A stretch of 5,884 bases of DNA from Candidatus Hodarchaeota archaeon (lineage in GTDB: Archaea; Asgardarchaeota; Heimdallarchaeia; Hodarchaeales; Hodarchaeaceae). The stretch lies in NCBI GenBank assembly GCA_016839665.1, contig JAEOTU010000193.1:1-5884 (forward strand), given 5' to 3'. The notes under the pieces are model-generated. The model did not search any database and was not told where the DNA came from. It saw nothing but the letters and a program-made list of their open reading frames with translations. This document shows, piece by piece, positions 4,834-5,884 of the stretch. Within the stretch, counting starts at the first letter, position 1; each line of letters begins with the position of its first letter. The translations under genes and the position numbers were made by a program.

Positions 4834-5884
4834 TCATGCCCTATCTGGTTGTTTTGTTAAACCTAGAACTTCAGAATAACCATCCATATCCATGAATCCG
4901 TGTCCACTCACGTTAAAAAGTATGGTTTTTTCCTCATTTTCCTTTTTACACTTTAATGCTTCATCTATAGCACATGCGATGCTATATGCTGATTCAGGAG
5001 CTGGTAAAAAACCTTCTGCCTTCACGAATTTTCTAGCCATTTCAAAGACGTGTTTCTCGTCCTCTGGATAAGCTACTGTATCTATATATCCATGGTGTCT
5101 TAATAAACTTAGTATTGGTGAACAACCATGATATCTAAGACCATCTCCTCTAATTGGCACCATCGTTACTTGATGTCCAAGAGTGTACATTTTCAACATT
5201 GGAGTCATCTCTGCATGGTCAGCAAAGTCGTACTTGTACTCACCTTGTAAGTTAGGAGCTGCTTGGCTTTGAGAAGCAATGAACTTAATGTCTGACTTCT
5301 TTGTAAGGACATCGTGCATGAAGGGTAGAGCAATACCACTAAAGTTACTTCCTCCACCAAGACAGGAGATTACAACATCAGGATATTCTCCAGCAAGTTC
5401 CATTTGCTTTTTAGTTTCAAGACCTATTATAGATTGGTGTAGCATAACGTGGTTCAATACTGAACCAAGACAATACACAGCTTTTGGATCTTTTTTGGCT
5501 TCCTCTAATCCCTCAGAAATAGCTATTCCCAACGAACCGTTATGATTTGAGTTTTCCATGTAGAGTTTTTTCCCAAACTCTGTTTTATTGCTGGGAGAAG
5601 CATATACCTCTGCACCATACATTTGCATAAATTTCAATCTTTGTTCTTTCCAACGGTAGACAGCTCGAACCCAAAAGATCGTACAATCTAAATCATTAAG
5701 GCTGGCAGCATAAGCGAGAGCATTACCCCATTGACCAGCACCCGTTTCCGTAGTAAGTCTCTCGAATCCCTCTTGTTTTGCATAATAGGCTTGAGCTAGA
5801 GCAGTATTGACCTTATGACTCCCAGTTGGACTAAAAAATTCTGATTTGAAAAATAATTTTGCAGGTGTTCCCAATTTTTTTTCA
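4834..5884 (-). CDS. trpB2: Tryptophan synthase beta chain, TrpB2 type (5' end outside window)
   Basis: The enzyme joins indole with serine to make tryptophan using pyridoxal phosphate. The visible part is about 349 residues. It reads back through EKKLGTPAKLFFKSE to the window edge, so the TTG at 5874 is not the start; roughly 80-100 N-terminal residues are missing compared with the usual 420-450. GSHKVN carries the PLP lysine (K21 counted from 5874). TETGAGQWG (42-50) contains the catalytic glutamate. GGGSN (173-177) is the phosphate-binding loop. The end has the family's SGHG...Y.EVLGL pattern. KSEFFSPTGSHK, YYAKQEG and the C-terminal SGHG segment are typical of the TrpB2 group rather than the TrpA-bound TrpB1. 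No trpA is found on its downstream side. TrpB2 is thought to act alone or with a different TrpA, perhaps salvaging indole. Confidence 0.92.
   Translation of the reverse strand, partial: EKKLGTPAKLFFKSEFFSPTGSHKVNTALAQAYYAKQEGFERLTTETGAGQWGNALAYAASLNDLDCTIFWVRAVYRWKEQRLKFMQMYGAEVYASPSNKTEFGKKLYMENSNHNGSLGIAISEGLEEAKKDPKAVYCLGSVLNHVMLHQSIIGLETKKQMELAGEYPDVVISCLGGGSNFSGIALPFMHDVLTKKSDIKFIASQSQAAPNLQGEYKYDFADHAEMTPMLKMYTLGHQVTMVPIRGDGLRYHGCSPILSLLRHHGYIDTVAYPEDEKHVFEMARKFVKAEGFLPAPESAYSIACAIDEALKCKKENEEKTILFNVSGHGFMDMDGYSEVLGLTKQPDRA

Noticed and set aside
5279..5545. Plus-strand ORF of 88 codons inside trpB2
   Set aside because: It is antisense to conserved TrpB sequence, including the glycine loop, so it is a shadow frame.
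5872..5874. TTG at 5874 as the start of TrpB
   Set aside because: The frame stays open to the window edge (EKK before LGTPAK), and this LGTPAK segment is internal in TrpB2 proteins. The gene is truncated by the window.
1..5884. CRISPR array, insertion sequence or integration site
   Set aside because: No regularly spaced direct repeats, no transposase-like ORF, and no terminal inverted repeats with target duplications were seen.

Overview
The window is AT-rich and reads as archaeal. It holds a Roadblock/LC7 protein, a zinc-ribbon plus Yip1-type membrane protein, an archaeal-style riboflavin-pathway reductase, a TrpB2-type tryptophan synthase beta chain, TATA-like boxes and very short leaders. 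Roadblock proteins and zinc-ribbon/membrane proteins of this kind are common in Asgard and some other archaea. I consider Asgard plausible, but no marker gene here fixes the lineage.

Layout. (1) Positions 1-410, plus strand: the 3' end of a gene, possibly a second Roadblock protein, then a complete 105-residue Roadblock/LC7 protein closed by a T-run. (2) Positions 411-704: AT-rich spacer with a TATA-like box and a small inverted repeat before the next gene. (3) Positions 705-1622, plus: zinc ribbon, proline-rich linker and Yip1-like multi-spanning membrane domain. (4) Positions 1727-3587, minus: a COG0402-type amidohydrolase (upstream) overlapping by 32 bases a RibD C-terminal-type reductase, probably ArfC. 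(5) Positions 3588-4308: no intact gene, but a cluster of four inverted repeats (3763-3840) and a broken gene relic (3889-4218). (6) Positions 4304-4658, plus: a TATA-like box, a compact GC-richer series of hairpins, a strong Shine-Dalgarno and a 70-residue zinc-ribbon protein. (7) Positions 4834-5884, minus: the C-terminal three quarters or so of a TrpB2-type enzyme, running off the window edge, with a hairpin plus T-run terminator beyond its stop.

Three places deserve most attention. The first is the amidohydrolase-ArfC overlap. In the archaeal riboflavin route, as far as I know, the step after ArfC is a pyrimidine deamination whose enzyme has not been settled, and the partner gene here has the metal ligands and HxxE motif of a cyclic-amidine deaminase. 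The second is the structured leader at 4304-4445, which matches no riboswitch class I can recognise and could pair with the ribosome binding site. The third is the palindrome cluster and adjacent gene relic at 3763-4218. The Roadblock and zinc-ribbon/Yip1 genes are the kind of parts used in small-GTPase and membrane biology, but no GTPase is visible here.
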